From positions 1 to 53,030 of the forward strand of contig SVLS01000015.1 of the NCBI GenBank assembly GCA_015067835.1: a stretch of 53,030 nucleotides of DNA. Reading direction: 5' to 3'. Numbering within the stretch: position 1 is the stretch's first letter; each line of letters opens with the position of its first letter. Under the pieces are notes generated by a model. The model was given only the letters and a program-made list of their open reading frames with translations, ran no database searches and was not told the DNA's origin. The translations under genes were made by a program, and so were the position numbers. This stretch comes from Oscillospiraceae bacterium (GTDB lineage: Bacteria > Bacillota > Clostridia > Oscillospirales > Oscillospiraceae). Shown piece after piece: positions 16,280 to 26,009 of this stretch.

Positions 16280-17830
16280 ATGGGCACGTTAGAGATCATT
16301 TTGATCGTTGTTGGCGTTGTGGTCGGTTTGGCGGCAGGCTTTGGCTGCGGTGTTGTGTACCGCAAGAAGGTCGCTGAGCGGGAGATCGGCTCTGCAGAGG
16401 CAGAGGCTACCCGCCTGATCAACGAGGCAATCCGCAGCGGCGAGAGCCGTAAGAAGGAAATGCTTCTGGAGGCCAAGGACGAGATCCATAAGTCACGCAC
16501 AGAGTACGAAAAGGAAGTTAAGGAACGCCGGGCGGAGCTGAGCAAACAGGAGCGTCGCCTGCAGCAGAAGGAAGAAACCCTGGACAAGAAGGCTGATACC
16601 TTCGAGCGTAAGGAAGAGGAACTGGCCAAGAAGCTGGAAAATCTGGCTCAGTCGCAGGCTGAGGTCGAGCAGATCAAGCGTATGCAGATCAACGAGCTGG
16701 AGAAGATTTCCGGCCTGACCCAGGAGCAGGCCAAGCAGTTCCTGCTGCAAAGCGTGGAGGACGAGGTTCGCCACGAAACCGCTATGAAGATCAAGGAGAT
16801 CGAGCAGCAGATGAAGGACGAGGCGGATGCCAAGGCCCGTGAGGTCATCGCTACCGCCATCCAGCGTTGTGCCGCCGATCATGCCGCTGAAACCACTGTT
16901 TCCGTTGTGGCTCTGCCCAACGACGAAATGAAGGGTCGTATCATTGGTCGTGAGGGCCGGAACATCCGCACCCTGGAGACCATTACCGGTGTTGACCTGA
17001 TCATTGACGATACTCCCGAAGCCATCACCGTTTCCAGCTTTGACCCCGTCCGCCGGGAAATTGCCCGTCTGGCTCTGGAGAAGCTGATTGCCGATGGCCG
17101 TATCCACCCCACCCGCATAGAGGACATGGTGGAGAAGGCACGCAAGGAAGTGGACCGCGTTATTCGCGAGGAAGGCGAGCGTGCCTGCTACGAAACCGGT
17201 GTGCACAACCTGAACCCCGAGCTGGTCAAGATCCTGGGCCGCCAGAAGTACCGCACTTCTTACGGTCAGAATGTTCTGAATCACTCCATCGAGGTTGCCC
17301 ACATTGCCGGTCTGATGGCCGCAGAGCTGGGCGTGGATGTGGCTATGGCCAAGCGTGCAGGTCTGCTGCATGATTTGGGTAAGTCCATCGACCACGAGGT
17401 GGAAGGCAGCCACATTCAGCTGGGTGCCGACATGGCCCGGAAGTACAAGGAAAATCCCATCGTCATCAATGCCATCGAGGCACACCATGGCGATGTGGAG
17501 CCCAAGAGCATCATCGCTGTGCTGGTGCAGGCTGCCGATGCGGTGTCTGCCGGCCGTCCCGGTGCACGGCGTGAGAATGTGGAAAACTACATCCGCCGGC
17601 TGCAGAAGCTGGAGGAGCTCACCGGTTCCTTCCCCGGCGTCGAGAAGGCATTTGCCATTCAGGCCGGCCGCGAGGTTCGCATTATGGTCAAGCCTGAGGT
17701 GGTTACCGAGGACAATATGATCCTGCTGGCCCGGGATATGGCCAAGAAGATCGAGGCCGAGTTGGAATACCCCGGCCAGATCAAGATCAATGTGATCCGG
17801 GAAACCAAGGCTGTCGAATACGCAAAATAA
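16280..17830 (+). CDS. rny: Ribonuclease Y
   Basis: A 516-aa membrane-anchored endoribonuclease that initiates mRNA decay in Firmicutes. The N-terminal TM is at about 3-23 ([20 protein letters not shown]). A long coiled coil spans about 30-200 ([20 protein letters not shown]), a KH domain about 205-270 ([20 protein letters not shown]), and the HD domain about 330-425, with [14 protein letters not shown] carrying the catalytic HD pair. The length is standard. AGGAGGTG precedes the ATG. Confidence 0.97.
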   Translation: MGTLEIILIVVGVVVGLAAGFGCGVVYRKKVAEREIGSAEAEATRLINEAIRSGESRKKEMLLEAKDEIHKSRTEYEKEVKERRAELSKQERRLQQKEETLDKKADTFERKEEELAKKLENLAQSQAEVEQIKRMQINELEKISGLTQEQAKQFLLQSVEDEVRHETAMKIKEIEQQMKDEADAKAREVIATAIQRCAADHAAETTVSVVALPNDEMKGRIIGREGRNIRTLETITGVDLIIDDTPEAITVSSFDPVRREIARLALEKLIADGRIHPTRIEDMVEKARKEVDRVIREEGERACYETGVHNLNPELVKILGRQKYRTSYGQNVLNHSIEVAHIAGLMAAELGVDVAMAKRAGLLHDLGKSIDHEVEGSHIQLGADMARKYKENPIVINAIEAHHGDVEPKSIIAVLVQAADAVSAGRPGARRENVENYIRRLQKLEELTGSFPGVEKAFAIQAGREVRIMVKPEVVTEDNMILLARDMAKKIEAELEYPGQIKINVIRETKAVEYAK

Positions 17831-17844
17831 GAATAACAGAAACA

Positions 17845-17869
17845 GGGGTCAGGCGATGAGCCTGACCCC
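17845..17869 (+). terminator. Hairpin after rny
   Basis: GGGGTCAGGC GAT? GCCTGACCCC stem (10 bp), followed by AAAGTTTTG. Probably the rny transcription end, although the T-tract is short. Confidence 0.55.
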
Positions 17870-17879
17870 AAAGTTTTGT

Positions 17880-18120
17880 AGAGCGGAAGGTGTTGGTGAA
17901 ATCCTTCGCTTGCCTGTAAGGACTCGCCTGTGGCGGTGCCGCCCTCTTCGAGTCCCATCCACTCCAAAAAAAGACAGACCAGAAGAAGATCAATTGCGTT
18001 TCACAGACCTAACGGTCTGCGCTCCGCAATTGATGGACTCTCCCACGCCCTATAGAACAGTCCACCGGACTGTTCTATACCCCAGCAGCGCTGGGGCCGG
18101 GCTTTCGAGTCCCATCCGCC
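17880..18120. repeat. Two multi-hairpin units ending in tRNA T-arm sequence
   Basis: Two back-to-back non-coding units, each packed with short hairpins (GGCGGTGCCGCC; CAGACC/GGTCTG; TATAGAACAGTCC/GGACTGTTCTATA; CCCCAGC/GCTGGGG). Each closes with TTCGAGTCCCATCC, the T-loop and T-stem of a tRNA, at 17947-17960 and 18104-18117. The adjacent tRNA-His carries the complementary ATGGGACTCGAA. A third unit of this kind lies next to the other tRNA-His (40515-40621). No protein gene is supported here. Confidence 0.6.
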
Positions 18121-18121
18121 C

Positions 18122-18160
18122 AGAAAAAAAGAGAGTAGCTTTTGCTACTCTCTTTTTTTC
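18122..18160 (-). terminator. tRNA-His terminator
   Basis: AGAAAAAAAGAGAGTAGC, TTTT loop, GCTACTCTCTTTTTTTCT: a perfect 18-bp stem with long T runs, directly after the CCA end of the tRNA. Confidence 0.88.
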
Positions 18161-18237
18161 TGGGGTGGGTGATGGGACTCGAACCCACAACGCCTGGAAC
18201 CACAATCCAGTGCTCTGCCAATTGAACTACACCCACC
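18161..18237 (-). tRNA. tRNA-His (GTG)
   Basis: Full cloverleaf with the extra G-1 typical of tRNA-His (GGTGGGTG / CACCCACC), D-arm GTTCAATTGGCAGAGC, anticodon arm CTGGA-TTGTGGT-TCCAG (anticodon GTG), T-arm GTGGGTTCGAGTCCCAT and an encoded CCA. A second tRNA-His lies at 40677-40753; it differs only by a compensated base pair in the anticodon stem. Confidence 0.97.
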
Positions 18238-18258
18238 ATATTAAGTTTGCTGAAAGAA

Positions 18259-18304
18259 TGGCACGCCAGAAGGGACTCGAACCCCTGACCTACTGCTTAG
18301 AAGG
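18259..18304 (-). pseudogene. 3' half of tRNA-Arg(TCT), left attachment site (attL)
   Basis: On the minus strand this reads CCTTCTAAGCAGTAGGTC, then the T-arm GGGGTTCGAGTCCCTT, the acceptor CTGGCGT and CCA. The 5' half is missing. It matches 43 of 46 positions of the corresponding part of the complete tRNA-Arg at 40801-40877. Identity stops abruptly at the anticodon stem, as expected for an attachment site of a tRNA-targeting tyrosine integrase. Confidence 0.88.
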
Positions 18305-18442
18305 GTAGGTAAGGGGCTTTTATGTGTGATTTTTGGTCCGTTTGGTGCTTTTCTGTTGGGTGATTTAGGGGTTGTTGTCCCCTTGGTGCTGCTGCGTCCG
18401 TAGTGACATTTCCTATTCTGGGTCAAGAAATGGGTCAAAAAT

Positions 18443-18476
18443 GAAGCACCTGGTCACCACATAGCAACCAGATGCT
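18443..18476 (-). terminator. Terminator of the leftmost island gene
   Basis: AAGCA-CCTGGT pairs with AACCAG-ATGCTT. On the minus strand it is followed by CATTTTT. It supports a transcript ending here from the gene to the right. Confidence 0.6.
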
Positions 18477-18970
18477 TAACTTATGTTTCGAGGCATATCA
18501 CCCCACGGCATCAGCCAGTGTTGTTTGGCGGGGAATAACAAAACGAATAGAATCAATGAAGGTTTGGGGTTACGATTTCTAGGGAAACAGCCCCACCATC
18601 GGTGATGCTCCATAGGACAGCCCGACGAGGAATGTTTTATATCTTTCGGTTGAGCTCCAATACCGCACAACCAAGCATTATCGGCAATCAAGTGCGGAGA
18701 ATATTTGTGGTACGCCGAATCTATTCCACAGAGAACTTTTGGGTAGATGTTCTCTTTGCACATGTGTAAAGCAAGCATGCATATAGCAAACCCACAGTTG
18801 GTTCTCAATAGATAGGTTTGTAAGAGGAATCCCAAAACATAAAGCAACCCTTGCACTTTCTTCATAAAGAACAATACGCAGAGTAGGCAGCCAAGCCCCA
18901 GTTCCACAAGGAGCATAATTCTATCCCAACTGGTGGCTAATTCCTCGCATATACGTAGCCATCGCTTCAA
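18476..18970 (-). CDS. Hypothetical membrane protein at the left end of the island
   Basis: A 164-aa frame with two or three hydrophobic segments (about 18-36, 40-56 and 58-72) and a cysteine/histidine-bearing tail (CGIDSAYHKYS, MEHHRWWGCF). The first codon is TTG without a convincing ribosome site, so the start is uncertain; the ATG giving MLLVELGLG is an alternative. A terminator immediately downstream and the absence of a competing frame favour a real gene. Family not recognised. The region between it and the attL site (18305-18442) holds paired GGGTCAA repeats, possibly integrase arm sites. Confidence 0.4.
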   Translation of the reverse strand: MKRWLRICEELATSWDRIMLLVELGLGCLLCVLFFMKKVQGLLYVLGFLLQTYLLRTNCGFAICMLALHMCKENIYPKVLCGIDSAYHKYSPHLIADNAWLCGIGAQPKDIKHSSSGCPMEHHRWWGCFPRNRNPKPSLILFVLLFPAKQHWLMPWGDMPRNIS

Positions 18971-19022
18971 ATATGCAGGATTTTTATTACGCGATTTGAA
19001 AGTGCTAAATCAACAATGATAC

Positions 19023-19051
19023 TTGCATTTACAAGGGCTTTTTGTTAATAT
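19023..19051 (+). promoter_or_regulatory. Candidate promoter of the T7SS operon
   Basis: TTGCAT and TAATAT with 17-bp spacing in a very A/T-rich stretch, 54 bp before the essC start with its GGGAGGAG site. Confidence 0.5.
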
Positions 19052-19104
19052 ATAAATAATATATCATAGGGGTGCTATACTTTTATTATCGGGAGGAGAT
19101 AGAT

Positions 19105-22100
19105 ATGGCCGTAGCAATGTCGATTCTTTGTCGAGACAAGTCATATTATTACGAATTCCAGGAAAATATACACGTAAGAATTGGTAAAGAAAGCACAGCA
19201 GATAAGGTTATAGCAAACTTGCCTTTTGAACTTTTGATTTTTGTTAAGAAGGATGAGGCTAATGTTCAAGTGGGCAAAGAAGCATTTACTGTGCCATTTG
19301 ATGAGTTTATCATACTGGATAACGATACACAGTTTGCAATGTATTTAACCAAGTTGGATTCACAAGCGTATACTGTGAAACTGCCGACGACTTGTGAGTG
19401 GTCGCTAGGTAGAGTCGATGAAGATGTAACGGGCAAGGGTGCTAATCAGATAGTTGTCGGCTTGCCCTTTGTTTCTTCTACTCATTGCAAAATCATTAAA
19501 AAAAATAATGTCATATCCGTCGTTGATAGCGGAAGTAAAAATGGCTTATTTCTCAATGGAGAACGTATCTATGAAGCAGATTTGCTTGATGGAGATGTGT
19601 TGTCGATATTTACTGTTCAAATTACGTTAAAAGGAGATAGCCTTGTTTTTAAGAACGCAGGGTCCTCCTTTAAAGTGGAAAAGTGTAAAGAGCAACGTGG
19701 CCATAAGGAGGCACCTAAACGAAAAGTTTCTGATAGAGACTATCTGTTTAGCAGATCTCCAAGAATGATATCACATATTGAATCCCGAGAGATCATACTG
19801 GAGAAACCTCCTCAGTCTAATGGATCACCACAGATCAATTGGATGAGCATCTTAATTACGCCGGCGATTTCCGTTCTGCTGATGCTGGTGCTGGTTGTTG
19901 CCATGGGTATGAATGCAGTAATGATGATCATGTCGGGAACCATGTCGGTGGTTTCTGCTGTTGTAGCAATAATAAACTATAGAAAGCAGAAGTCGCAGCA
20001 TGAAAATATGGAAAGCCTCGTGGATAAGAAATATCGTAGCTATTTGAACGATGTGTCCTCTCGTATAGAAAACAACAAAAAACAACAACTGATGCAACTC
20101 GAGGCAGCAAATCCGTGTCCTGACAGTTGCGTTAGCTATGCTAAAGCCAAGGATCGTCGCCTTTGGGAACGTAGCACTGGGGACGAGGACTTTTTGTGTG
20201 TTCGAGTTGGTACCGGAACAATTCCGTCGGCGTTGACAGCTTCTTACAGACAAGCGGAAGTGGTTCTCTCAGAAAGCGAACTTGATGCAGCAGCAAAAAA
20301 GGTTGTGGAAAGCAGCCGTTATATTGAGAAGGCTCCTATTTTATGTGATTTAGCGCAAGGAAAGTTGGTTGGAATTGTAGGGAACAGAACGGATGAAGAG
20401 CAGTTGCTCAGAAATATGATTGTCGAGATTGCCACTGCACACTCGTACGATGAGGTAAAACTTGTTGTACTTACTTCAGAGAATGAAAGTGGCTTGTGGG
20501 AATGGACAAGGTGGCTTCCGCATTGCGCAAACGACCAAATGACAGAGCGTTATGTGTTTACCACTCCGGAGGCTGCTGAGGAAGGTTTGGACGCAATCAA
20601 CGATATCCTTAATCGCCGTGCAACAAAAGATAATGAATATAGCACATCGAAGCCGGTAGATCATACACCACACTATGTTTTTGTGGTTTTGTGCCGTCAA
20701 ATGATTGAAAAACACCCTATCAGAAAGCATCTGTTTAGTCCAGACCAGAATGGATGCAGTTGCCTGTTTGTGCATGATAATATTGCATATTTGCCCAAAG
20801 AGTGCAACAAAATCATTGAGGTTCATAATGGCCTCGGTGAGATCTACGCAAGAAGCAACTCGTCTGAAAAGACAAAATTTGTTGTGGATAAGCTGTCTCA
20901 GAATAGTGCAGATATGTTTGCAAGAGCGCTAGCACCGTTGCGCATCAATCTTGAGGGGCAGGGTACGACTTTACCTAGCAGTATTTCGTTTTTGAGTGGT
21001 TATGGTGTTTCTAAACCGGAACAATTGAACCTTGCGATGCGATGGAAAAACGCAAAAACCTACAAATCCCTTTCGGTGCCGATTGCGGCTATGGCAGGTG
21101 GAGATCTTTTTGCGTTTGATATTCACGAAAAGCGTCATGGTGTGAATGGTATCGTAGCAGGTATGCCGGGTTCTGGTAAAACGGAAATGGTGCAATCCTG
21201 GCTGTTATCCTTGGCGGTAAACTATTCTCCGCAGGATGTTGCGTTTGTTCTGATCGACTTTAAAGGCACAGGAATGATTGCACCTTTTAGAAATTTGCCG
21301 CACCTTGCAGGGTCGATTTCTAATCTTGATACTAACATTGATCGCAATTTAATTGCCATCCAAAGTGAAATCCATCGCCGAGAGGCCATTATTGACAAGT
21401 ATAGCAATAAGAATATCAAAAACATCAACGATCTAAACCGAGCCTTTGAGAAAGGAATAGTGCCGGAGAAGCTTCCAATTCTGCTGGTGGTTATTGATGA
21501 ATATGCAGAATTTAAGAAGACATATCCTGACTTTGGCGCAGAGGTCGACAGCCTTACCAGTAAAGGTCGAGCCCTGGGTATGTTTGTTGTGTTGATGACC
21601 CAAAAACCAGCGGGCGTTGTCAGTGCGAAATCAGAGGACAACATTAAATTCCGTTGGTGTCTAAGAGTAGCAAATTATTCTGCCAGCCGTGAAATGTTAG
21701 GTCGCCCGGATGCTGCAAAGATTAGCGTGCCCGGCCGTGCATTTATCAAGGTCGGTGAGGACGATGTGTACGAACAAGTTCAATCGTTCTGGAGTGGAGC
21801 ACCGTTTTTGCCCGAGAAAGAAGACAACGGAAAGACGGGATCTCTTATCAGCATCGTGAGACTTGATGGCAAACAAGTAGCATGTGAATATAGAGAGAAA
21901 TCTCCAGCAGAGCAAAGTGGCGAATCGGAAATCGATGTTGTTGTCCGTCATATTGTGGAATTCTGTGAGCAGAATCAAATTGCTTGCGCAGAAAAGATAT
22001 GGACAGAAAAGCTGCCAGAAAGACTTGCTTTAAGCGATATCCAAAAAGCGTGCTTTACGGAGGAAAGAGGATGGCTGGCTGCTCGCGGTGCAACACCGGT

Positions 22101-23601
22101 GCTGGGGCTTGTGGACGATCCTGCAAAACAGCAGCAGTATCCCCTCACACTGGATTTTGCAAAAACTGGTCATGTTTTGATCTACGGCGCTCCGTCATCC
22201 GGAAAAACCACTTTGTTGCAGACATTGATCATGTCTATTGCTATGTCTTGTAGTCCTGATGCCGCAAATCTTTACGCAATGGACTTTGGCGGATGGAATC
22301 TTAATGTCCTCAAGGATTTGCCTCATGTCGGCGGTATTGCCAACGATAATCAGCCCGAGCGGATTGGCAAGCTTGTCGCAATGCTGTCGGAGATTTTGGA
22401 AACCAGAAAAGCAAAATTCTCAGCCGTAGGTGTTGGCAATGTTGCCTCGTACAGAAAAGCAACAAACGAGAAAGTTCCCGATATTATCGTTGTGGTTGAC
22501 AATATTGGATCCGCTTTGAAGCTCTATCCGGAACTGGATGTGTTTTTTGGTAATCTTACTGGTAGTGGTGCTAATTATGGCATTTATTTAGTGGCATCTG
22601 CCTTGGCGACAAATGCAGTACCTATTCGTATCTCTCAAAACATAAAGTATGTGTTGGCATTGCAATTAACGGACAAAAGTGACTATACGTATACTGTTGG
22701 CAAAGTGGGCAGTGAGTTGCCGGCTGTTGCAGGTCGAGGATATGCCAAGGGTAAACCGCCGCTTATGTTCCAAACTGCATTGCCTGCGGCAGGAGATATG
22801 GAATCAGAGATTACTGCACGCATTCGCCAAACCGCGGCCGCAATGAATGCACGGTGGTCTGGAGATAGGGCTTTGCAGATTCCCGAACTGCCGAAAGTGA
22901 TTCCCTACGGCAGTGTAAAAATGGAAGGTATTTGCTTGGGCTTATCTACGGACAAAGTGGCTCCCGTTGGCGTTAATTTTTCGCAGCAGCATTTTCTAAT
23001 GATCTCAGGTGTATCTCAGAGCGGAAAAACAAATCTTTTGTGTACGATTATTAAACAGATCAAGGAATCTGTTGGTGGCACACTACTTGTGTTTGATGTT
23101 ACAGATCGCCTGACCACGCCAGCCAGAAATATCGCTGATAAGTATTTAGCCAATGCATCCGAAATAGATGCATTTATCGAAAATATTCGATCGGAATTGC
23201 AGCAAAGACTTGAAAAAAAGCAAAAGGATCCTTCTGCAACGTTTGCTCCCATTACCTTTGCTATTGATAATTATAGTCAGTTTTTTGCAAAGGTAAGTAA
23301 CGATACCATCTCCCGTCTGTTGGCGATTATTAAGCTTGGCAAGGATTTGTCGTTGCGTTTGATTGCAACTAGTGATGCGTATGAATTGACGGCAATGGTC
23401 AACAAGGGTGAAGCAACAACTTTGTCTATGGTTCGCAGCGACTATTCTGTTATGCTGGGTGGCTGTATGAATGACCACGCATCCATCACAACTAAGGCTG
23501 CCTATGCACAAAAGGGAATAGTGGTTAACGAACACGAAGGATATCTTGTCCAAAAGACGCAGTGCACTCGCTTCAAAGCAATGAATAGTTTAGGAGAATA
23601 A
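19105..23601 (+). CDS. essC: EssC-like FHA/FtsK-SpoIIIE ATPase of type VIIb secretion
   Basis: A 1498-aa motor and channel component. Residues about 1-90 form a first FHA-like beta domain. A canonical FHA follows at about 98-165, with WSLGR, SSTHCKI and SKNGLFLNG, the pThr-binding Arg/Ser/Asn residues. Two TM helices span about 249-292. Three P-loop domains follow: Walker A GMPGSGKT (about 686), GAPSSGKT (about 1028) and GVSQSGKT (about 1302). Walker B of the first keeps the catalytic acid (LLVVIDEYAEF). The second and third read VVVDNIG and FAIDNYS, without it, as is common for the regulatory FtsK domains of EssC. Start is ATG after GGGAGGAG. First gene of the T7SS operon. No essA, essB or esaA is nearby. 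Confidence 0.95.
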   Translation: MAVAMSILCRDKSYYYEFQENIHVRIGKESTADKVIANLPFELLIFVKKDEANVQVGKEAFTVPFDEFIILDNDTQFAMYLTKLDSQAYTVKLPTTCEWSLGRVDEDVTGKGANQIVVGLPFVSSTHCKIIKKNNVISVVDSGSKNGLFLNGERIYEADLLDGDVLSIFTVQITLKGDSLVFKNAGSSFKVEKCKEQRGHKEAPKRKVSDRDYLFSRSPRMISHIESREIILEKPPQSNGSPQINWMSILITPAISVLLMLVLVVAMGMNAVMMIMSGTMSVVSAVVAIINYRKQKSQHENMESLVDKKYRSYLNDVSSRIENNKKQQLMQLEAANPCPDSCVSYAKAKDRRLWERSTGDEDFLCVRVGTGTIPSALTASYRQAEVVLSESELDAAAKKVVESSRYIEKAPILCDLAQGKLVGIVGNRTDEEQLLRNMIVEIATAHSYDEVKLVVLTSENESGLWEWTRWLPHCANDQMTERYVFTTPEAAEEGLDAINDILNRRATKDNEYSTSKPVDHTPHYVFVVLCRQMIEKHPIRKHLFSPDQNGCSCLFVHDNIAYLPKECNKIIEVHNGLGEIYARSNSSEKTKFVVDKLSQNSADMFARALAPLRINLEGQGTTLPSSISFLSGYGVSKPEQLNLAMRWKNAKTYKSLSVPIAAMAGGDLFAFDIHEKRHGVNGIVAGMPGSGKTEMVQSWLLSLAVNYSPQDVAFVLIDFKGTGMIAPFRNLPHLAGSISNLDTNIDRNLIAIQSEIHRREAIIDKYSNKNIKNINDLNRAFEKGIVPEKLPILLVVIDEYAEFKKTYPDFGAEVDSLTSKGRALGMFVVLMTQKPAGVVSAKSEDNIKFRWCLRVANYSASREMLGRPDAAKISVPGRAFIKVGEDDVYEQVQSFWSGAPFLPEKEDNGKTGSLISIVRLDGKQVACEYREKSPAEQSGESEIDVVVRHIVEFCEQNQIACAEKIWTEKLPERLALSDIQKACFTEERGWLAARGATPVLGLVDDPAKQQQYPLTLDFAKTGHVLIYGAPSSGKTTLLQTLIMSIAMSCSPDAANLYAMDFGGWNLNVLKDLPHVGGIANDNQPERIGKLVAMLSEILETRKAKFSAVGVGNVASYRKATNEKVPDIIVVVDNIGSALKLYPELDVFFGNLTGSGANYGIYLVASALATNAVPIRISQNIKYVLALQLTDKSDYTYTVGKVGSELPAVAGRGYAKGKPPLMFQTALPAAGDMESEITARIRQTAAAMNARWSGDRALQIPELPKVIPYGSVKMEGICLGLSTDKVAPVGVNFSQQHFLMISGVSQSGKTNLLCTIIKQIKESVGGTLLVFDVTDRLTTPARNIADKYLANASEIDAFIENIRSELQQRLEKKQKDPSATFAPITFAIDNYSQFFAKVSNDTISRLLAIIKLGKDLSLRLIATSDAYELTAMVNKGEATTLSMVRSDYSVMLGGCMNDHASITTKAAYAQKGIVVNEHEGYLVQKTQCTRFKAMNSLGE

Positions 23602-23604
23602 CAA

Positions 23605-24381
23605 ATGAAACAATCCAGCTTTACGGCCAAAGAGTTATTTGCTATGGCATACCTTTTGAGAAAACCGAAAATGTATGGAATTCCCAATGTGATGGGCGCA
23701 GATCGCAATGTATCTCTTCAGGTTGTTCTGGATGAGCTGGTATCGCAGGGCGTTGCAGATATGGATATGGACGGTCATATATCTTTGAGGCCTGAGTATT
23801 ACACAATGGTTAATGGCTTTTGTGATTGCCAAAAGTGCTTAACTGTCAATGCTCGTTATAACGAAGCAAGTATGCAAAATATTATCTTCTGGTTATATGA
23901 TGACAGTTGGATTATGTCAGAAGTCATTGATGATCGCTATGTTTTCTCCCAAGCCGATGCGGATACGATTCGGGCAATTGTCAACAACTCTTTTTGTACT
24001 GCTGAGATGCAAGAGCTAAAACCGGAAGTGGTGATCCCACAGGTGCAAATCGGAAAAGCCAAAAGAGCCTGTTTGAAGGGTAATTTTGTTGAGGCTTTTC
24101 GTATGATTCGTCAATACGGAGCAGATTCTGATACTAGCAGCACAATTGTTGCCGGACTACAAGGAAGTTCGTACTATCTGGGACTGGTTTATATGGACAT
24201 GCAATCCGGTGCCTGTCAAAAACAAGATTGTTCTTTCCTTTATAGTGACAGCGTGCTGCTGTCACTTGATCAAACGGTTGCAAATTTTCGAACCTGTGCG
24301 ACATTTACGCCGATTACCTGTGCCGATATGCGTCACAAGGTAAATTCCTTGTTAGACAGTTTTTTGACGAAAGGAGCATAA
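23605..24381 (+). CDS. Hypothetical T7SS-associated protein
   Basis: A 258-aa soluble protein starting 3 bp after essC with its own AGGAG. There is no TM helix. Alternating helices and strands (VLDELVSQGVADMDMDGHIS, IIFWLYDDSWIMSEVIDD) and a central Cys pair (CDCQKC) stand out. Position between essC and esaB, and the lack of signal or membrane parts, suggest a cytosolic accessory factor or substrate chaperone, in the position some T7SS loci use for EspG/EsaE-like chaperones. That is inference from context; I do not recognise the sequence. Confidence 0.75.
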   Translation: MKQSSFTAKELFAMAYLLRKPKMYGIPNVMGADRNVSLQVVLDELVSQGVADMDMDGHISLRPEYYTMVNGFCDCQKCLTVNARYNEASMQNIIFWLYDDSWIMSEVIDDRYVFSQADADTIRAIVNNSFCTAEMQELKPEVVIPQVQIGKAKRACLKGNFVEAFRMIRQYGADSDTSSTIVAGLQGSSYYLGLVYMDMQSGACQKQDCSFLYSDSVLLSLDQTVANFRTCATFTPITCADMRHKVNSLLDSFLTKGA

Positions 24382-24386
24382 CGAAA

Positions 24387-24656
24387 GTGACAGAAGTAGT
24401 GGTAACATTACAAATGGATGGTTTTAGCCGAGACTTTTCCCTGCCGGCAGATATTAAGTTAAGAGAGTTATACCCTCGGCTTTTAAACGCTTTGCAGCAT
24501 GTTAGCGGCTCTCGTTTCGCGGATTGGAAGGGTGTGCTACTCAAAACGAACGAAGGCGCTTTCGTTGATTTGGAAGCAACGCTGTTGGATTATGGTGTAT
24601 GTACGGGAAAATATCTTGTTGTGGTGGAGGAGGCTTGGGACGATGGCATCGGATAA
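24387..24656 (+). CDS. esaB: EsaB/YukD ubiquitin-like T7SS protein
   Basis: An 89-aa protein with ubiquitin-like beta-grasp spacing: VVVTLQMDGFSRDFSLPAD, then IKLRELYPRLLNALQ and a final LLDYGVCTGKYLVVVEEAW. YukD/EsaB proteins are cytosolic components of Firmicutes T7SS. The start is GTG, with GGAG 11 nt upstream. It overlaps the next gene by 14 nt, indicating translational coupling. Confidence 0.85.
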   Translation: MTEVVVTLQMDGFSRDFSLPADIKLRELYPRLLNALQHVSGSRFADWKGVLLKTNEGAFVDLEATLLDYGVCTGKYLVVVEEAWDDGIG

Positions 24657-24933
24657 AGAAGAAATGATGAACAGCGCAAATTATTATGCTGGGTTGGTGG
24701 CGTCAGCCCAAAATGCATGTTCCGAGGCTCGGATTTTTCTGACCAGGGCACAAGCCACTGTCCAAGGGAGCTGGAAGGGCGAAGCGGGCGATGCGATGGC
24801 GCAGGCACTTCTTGATTTGTCAGCAGAAATAGGTGCGATAGACCAAGGACTAGTTGCCCTTGAAAGCCAGATGAGGACTCATACAAATAGTATTTATAAC
24901 AACTGGCCGGAAGAAGATACCTCCGAGACGTAA
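24643..24933 (+). CDS. WXG100-like small helical protein
   Basis: A 96-aa two-helix protein. The helix-turn-helix hairpin carries the WxG motif as GSWKGEAGDAMAQ near residue 43, flanked by amphipathic helices with Ala/Gln-rich heptads. The chosen ATG overlaps the end of esaB and follows GGTGGAGGAGG; a longer frame would shadow esaB. It is probably an Esx-type partner or a LXG-associated helper of the large substrate encoded 12 bp downstream. Confidence 0.82.
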   Translation: MASDKEEMMNSANYYAGLVASAQNACSEARIFLTRAQATVQGSWKGEAGDAMAQALLDLSAEIGAIDQGLVALESQMRTHTNSIYNNWPEEDTSET

Positions 24934-24945
24934 GGCGGTGCGCAT

Positions 24946-25983
24946 ATGTCAAAAGATATACTTATTAAGACAGGCGATCTATCTTCCCGGCTATTAAAGA
25001 AAACCAGAGATAAATTGGATACTGCAGCAAACAAACTTGGTTCGATTAACTGTTCGCTAATGTATGATAGCCCGACAGGATATGTGAGCTTGTATCCCTC
25101 CAGCGTTTCGTCCGATGTTATTCGCCTAAAAAACTCGCTTGATACTATACGAGAAAGGCTACGGCTATATGCGGACATTTTGGATGCAGGACCAGATGCA
25201 ATTTGCGAAGTTGATACAAAAAGCAAAAATGATCTTACCAGTTGGTGGGATAGGGCAACATACGAAGATGGGTGGTTGACAAAATTCTTCGGGAATGACC
25301 TGAAAACATCTGGCGCAGTTTGGGTTCGGGAAGGACAAGCTGAAGGAGACTTCTTTGGAGTTGGTGCCTCAACAGGATATGCAGCAAATGCCCTTTACTA
25401 TGACGGGAAAGTGAAAAATTCTGCAAAATGGGATCTTGACAAGGGCAACATTGAAGCGAGCACGAAAGCATCAATTGAAGCAGGACTTGCCGATATTTCC
25501 GGTGAAGTGAGCCTTGGCATTGCCTCTGCAGAAAGCGAGTTGGCTGTTGGTGTGCTTGCGGCAGAAGCAACGGGCAAGATTTCCATAATGCGCGAGGGAC
25601 AATTTGATCCAAGTGTTGAAATTGGTGCAAAAGCGTCGGCAAAAGGCATAACGGGAGAAACCGAGACACAGCTAGGTACAGAAGATTTTAATGTACACGC
25701 AAAAGCAGAGGGGGTCGTGGGAGTTGCTGAAGCAGAGGCGAAGGCAGGATTTGGAGAGGAAGAAGGCATTTATGCAAAGGCTGAAGTGGGAGCAGCAGTA
25801 TTCCAAGGAGAAGCCTCTGCGGGATTTACCTTATTCGGCATTAGAATCGATGCTGCTATCGAAGGAGAAGCGTTGTCGGTGGGTGCCGAAGCGGAATTCA
25901 ATATACAGAAAAATTCTTTTGAACTTGGAGGAAAGCTATCTTTTCTAGCTGGGCTTGGACTTAAGATCAAGATTAGCTGGTAA
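24946..25983 (+). CDS. Candidate T7SS substrate with Ala/Glu/Gly-rich repeat C-terminus
   Basis: A 345-aa protein. Residues 1-110 are a helical N-terminal domain shared with the C39-like protein encoded downstream (shared TGDL, SPTG, GPDAI and WW motifs). Residues about 115-330 are a long run of alternating strands rich in A, E, G and K (EAEAKAGFGEEEGIYAKAEV, GAAVFQGEASAGFTLFGI), ending GLGLKIKISW. This resembles glycine/alanine beta-repeat regions of large Gram-positive toxins. No signal peptide, consistent with T7SS export. It is followed by DUF4176 and tubby-like genes that could be chaperone or immunity factors. Confidence 0.75.
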   Translation: MSKDILIKTGDLSSRLLKKTRDKLDTAANKLGSINCSLMYDSPTGYVSLYPSSVSSDVIRLKNSLDTIRERLRLYADILDAGPDAICEVDTKSKNDLTSWWDRATYEDGWLTKFFGNDLKTSGAVWVREGQAEGDFFGVGASTGYAANALYYDGKVKNSAKWDLDKGNIEASTKASIEAGLADISGEVSLGIASAESELAVGVLAAEATGKISIMREGQFDPSVEIGAKASAKGITGETETQLGTEDFNVHAKAEGVVGVAEAEAKAGFGEEEGIYAKAEVGAAVFQGEASAGFTLFGIRIDAAIEGEALSVGAEAEFNIQKNSFELGGKLSFLAGLGLKIKISW

Positions 25984-26009
25984 AGGAGAAAATAATAGGA
26001 GGAAAGATT

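Noticed and set aside
16493..17488. 331-aa frame antisense to rny
   Set aside because: Shadow of strong codon bias in rny; no family features or start signals.
17659..18308. Frames across the hairpin units beside tRNA-His
   Set aside because: Translate repeats and tRNA fragments; no coding character.
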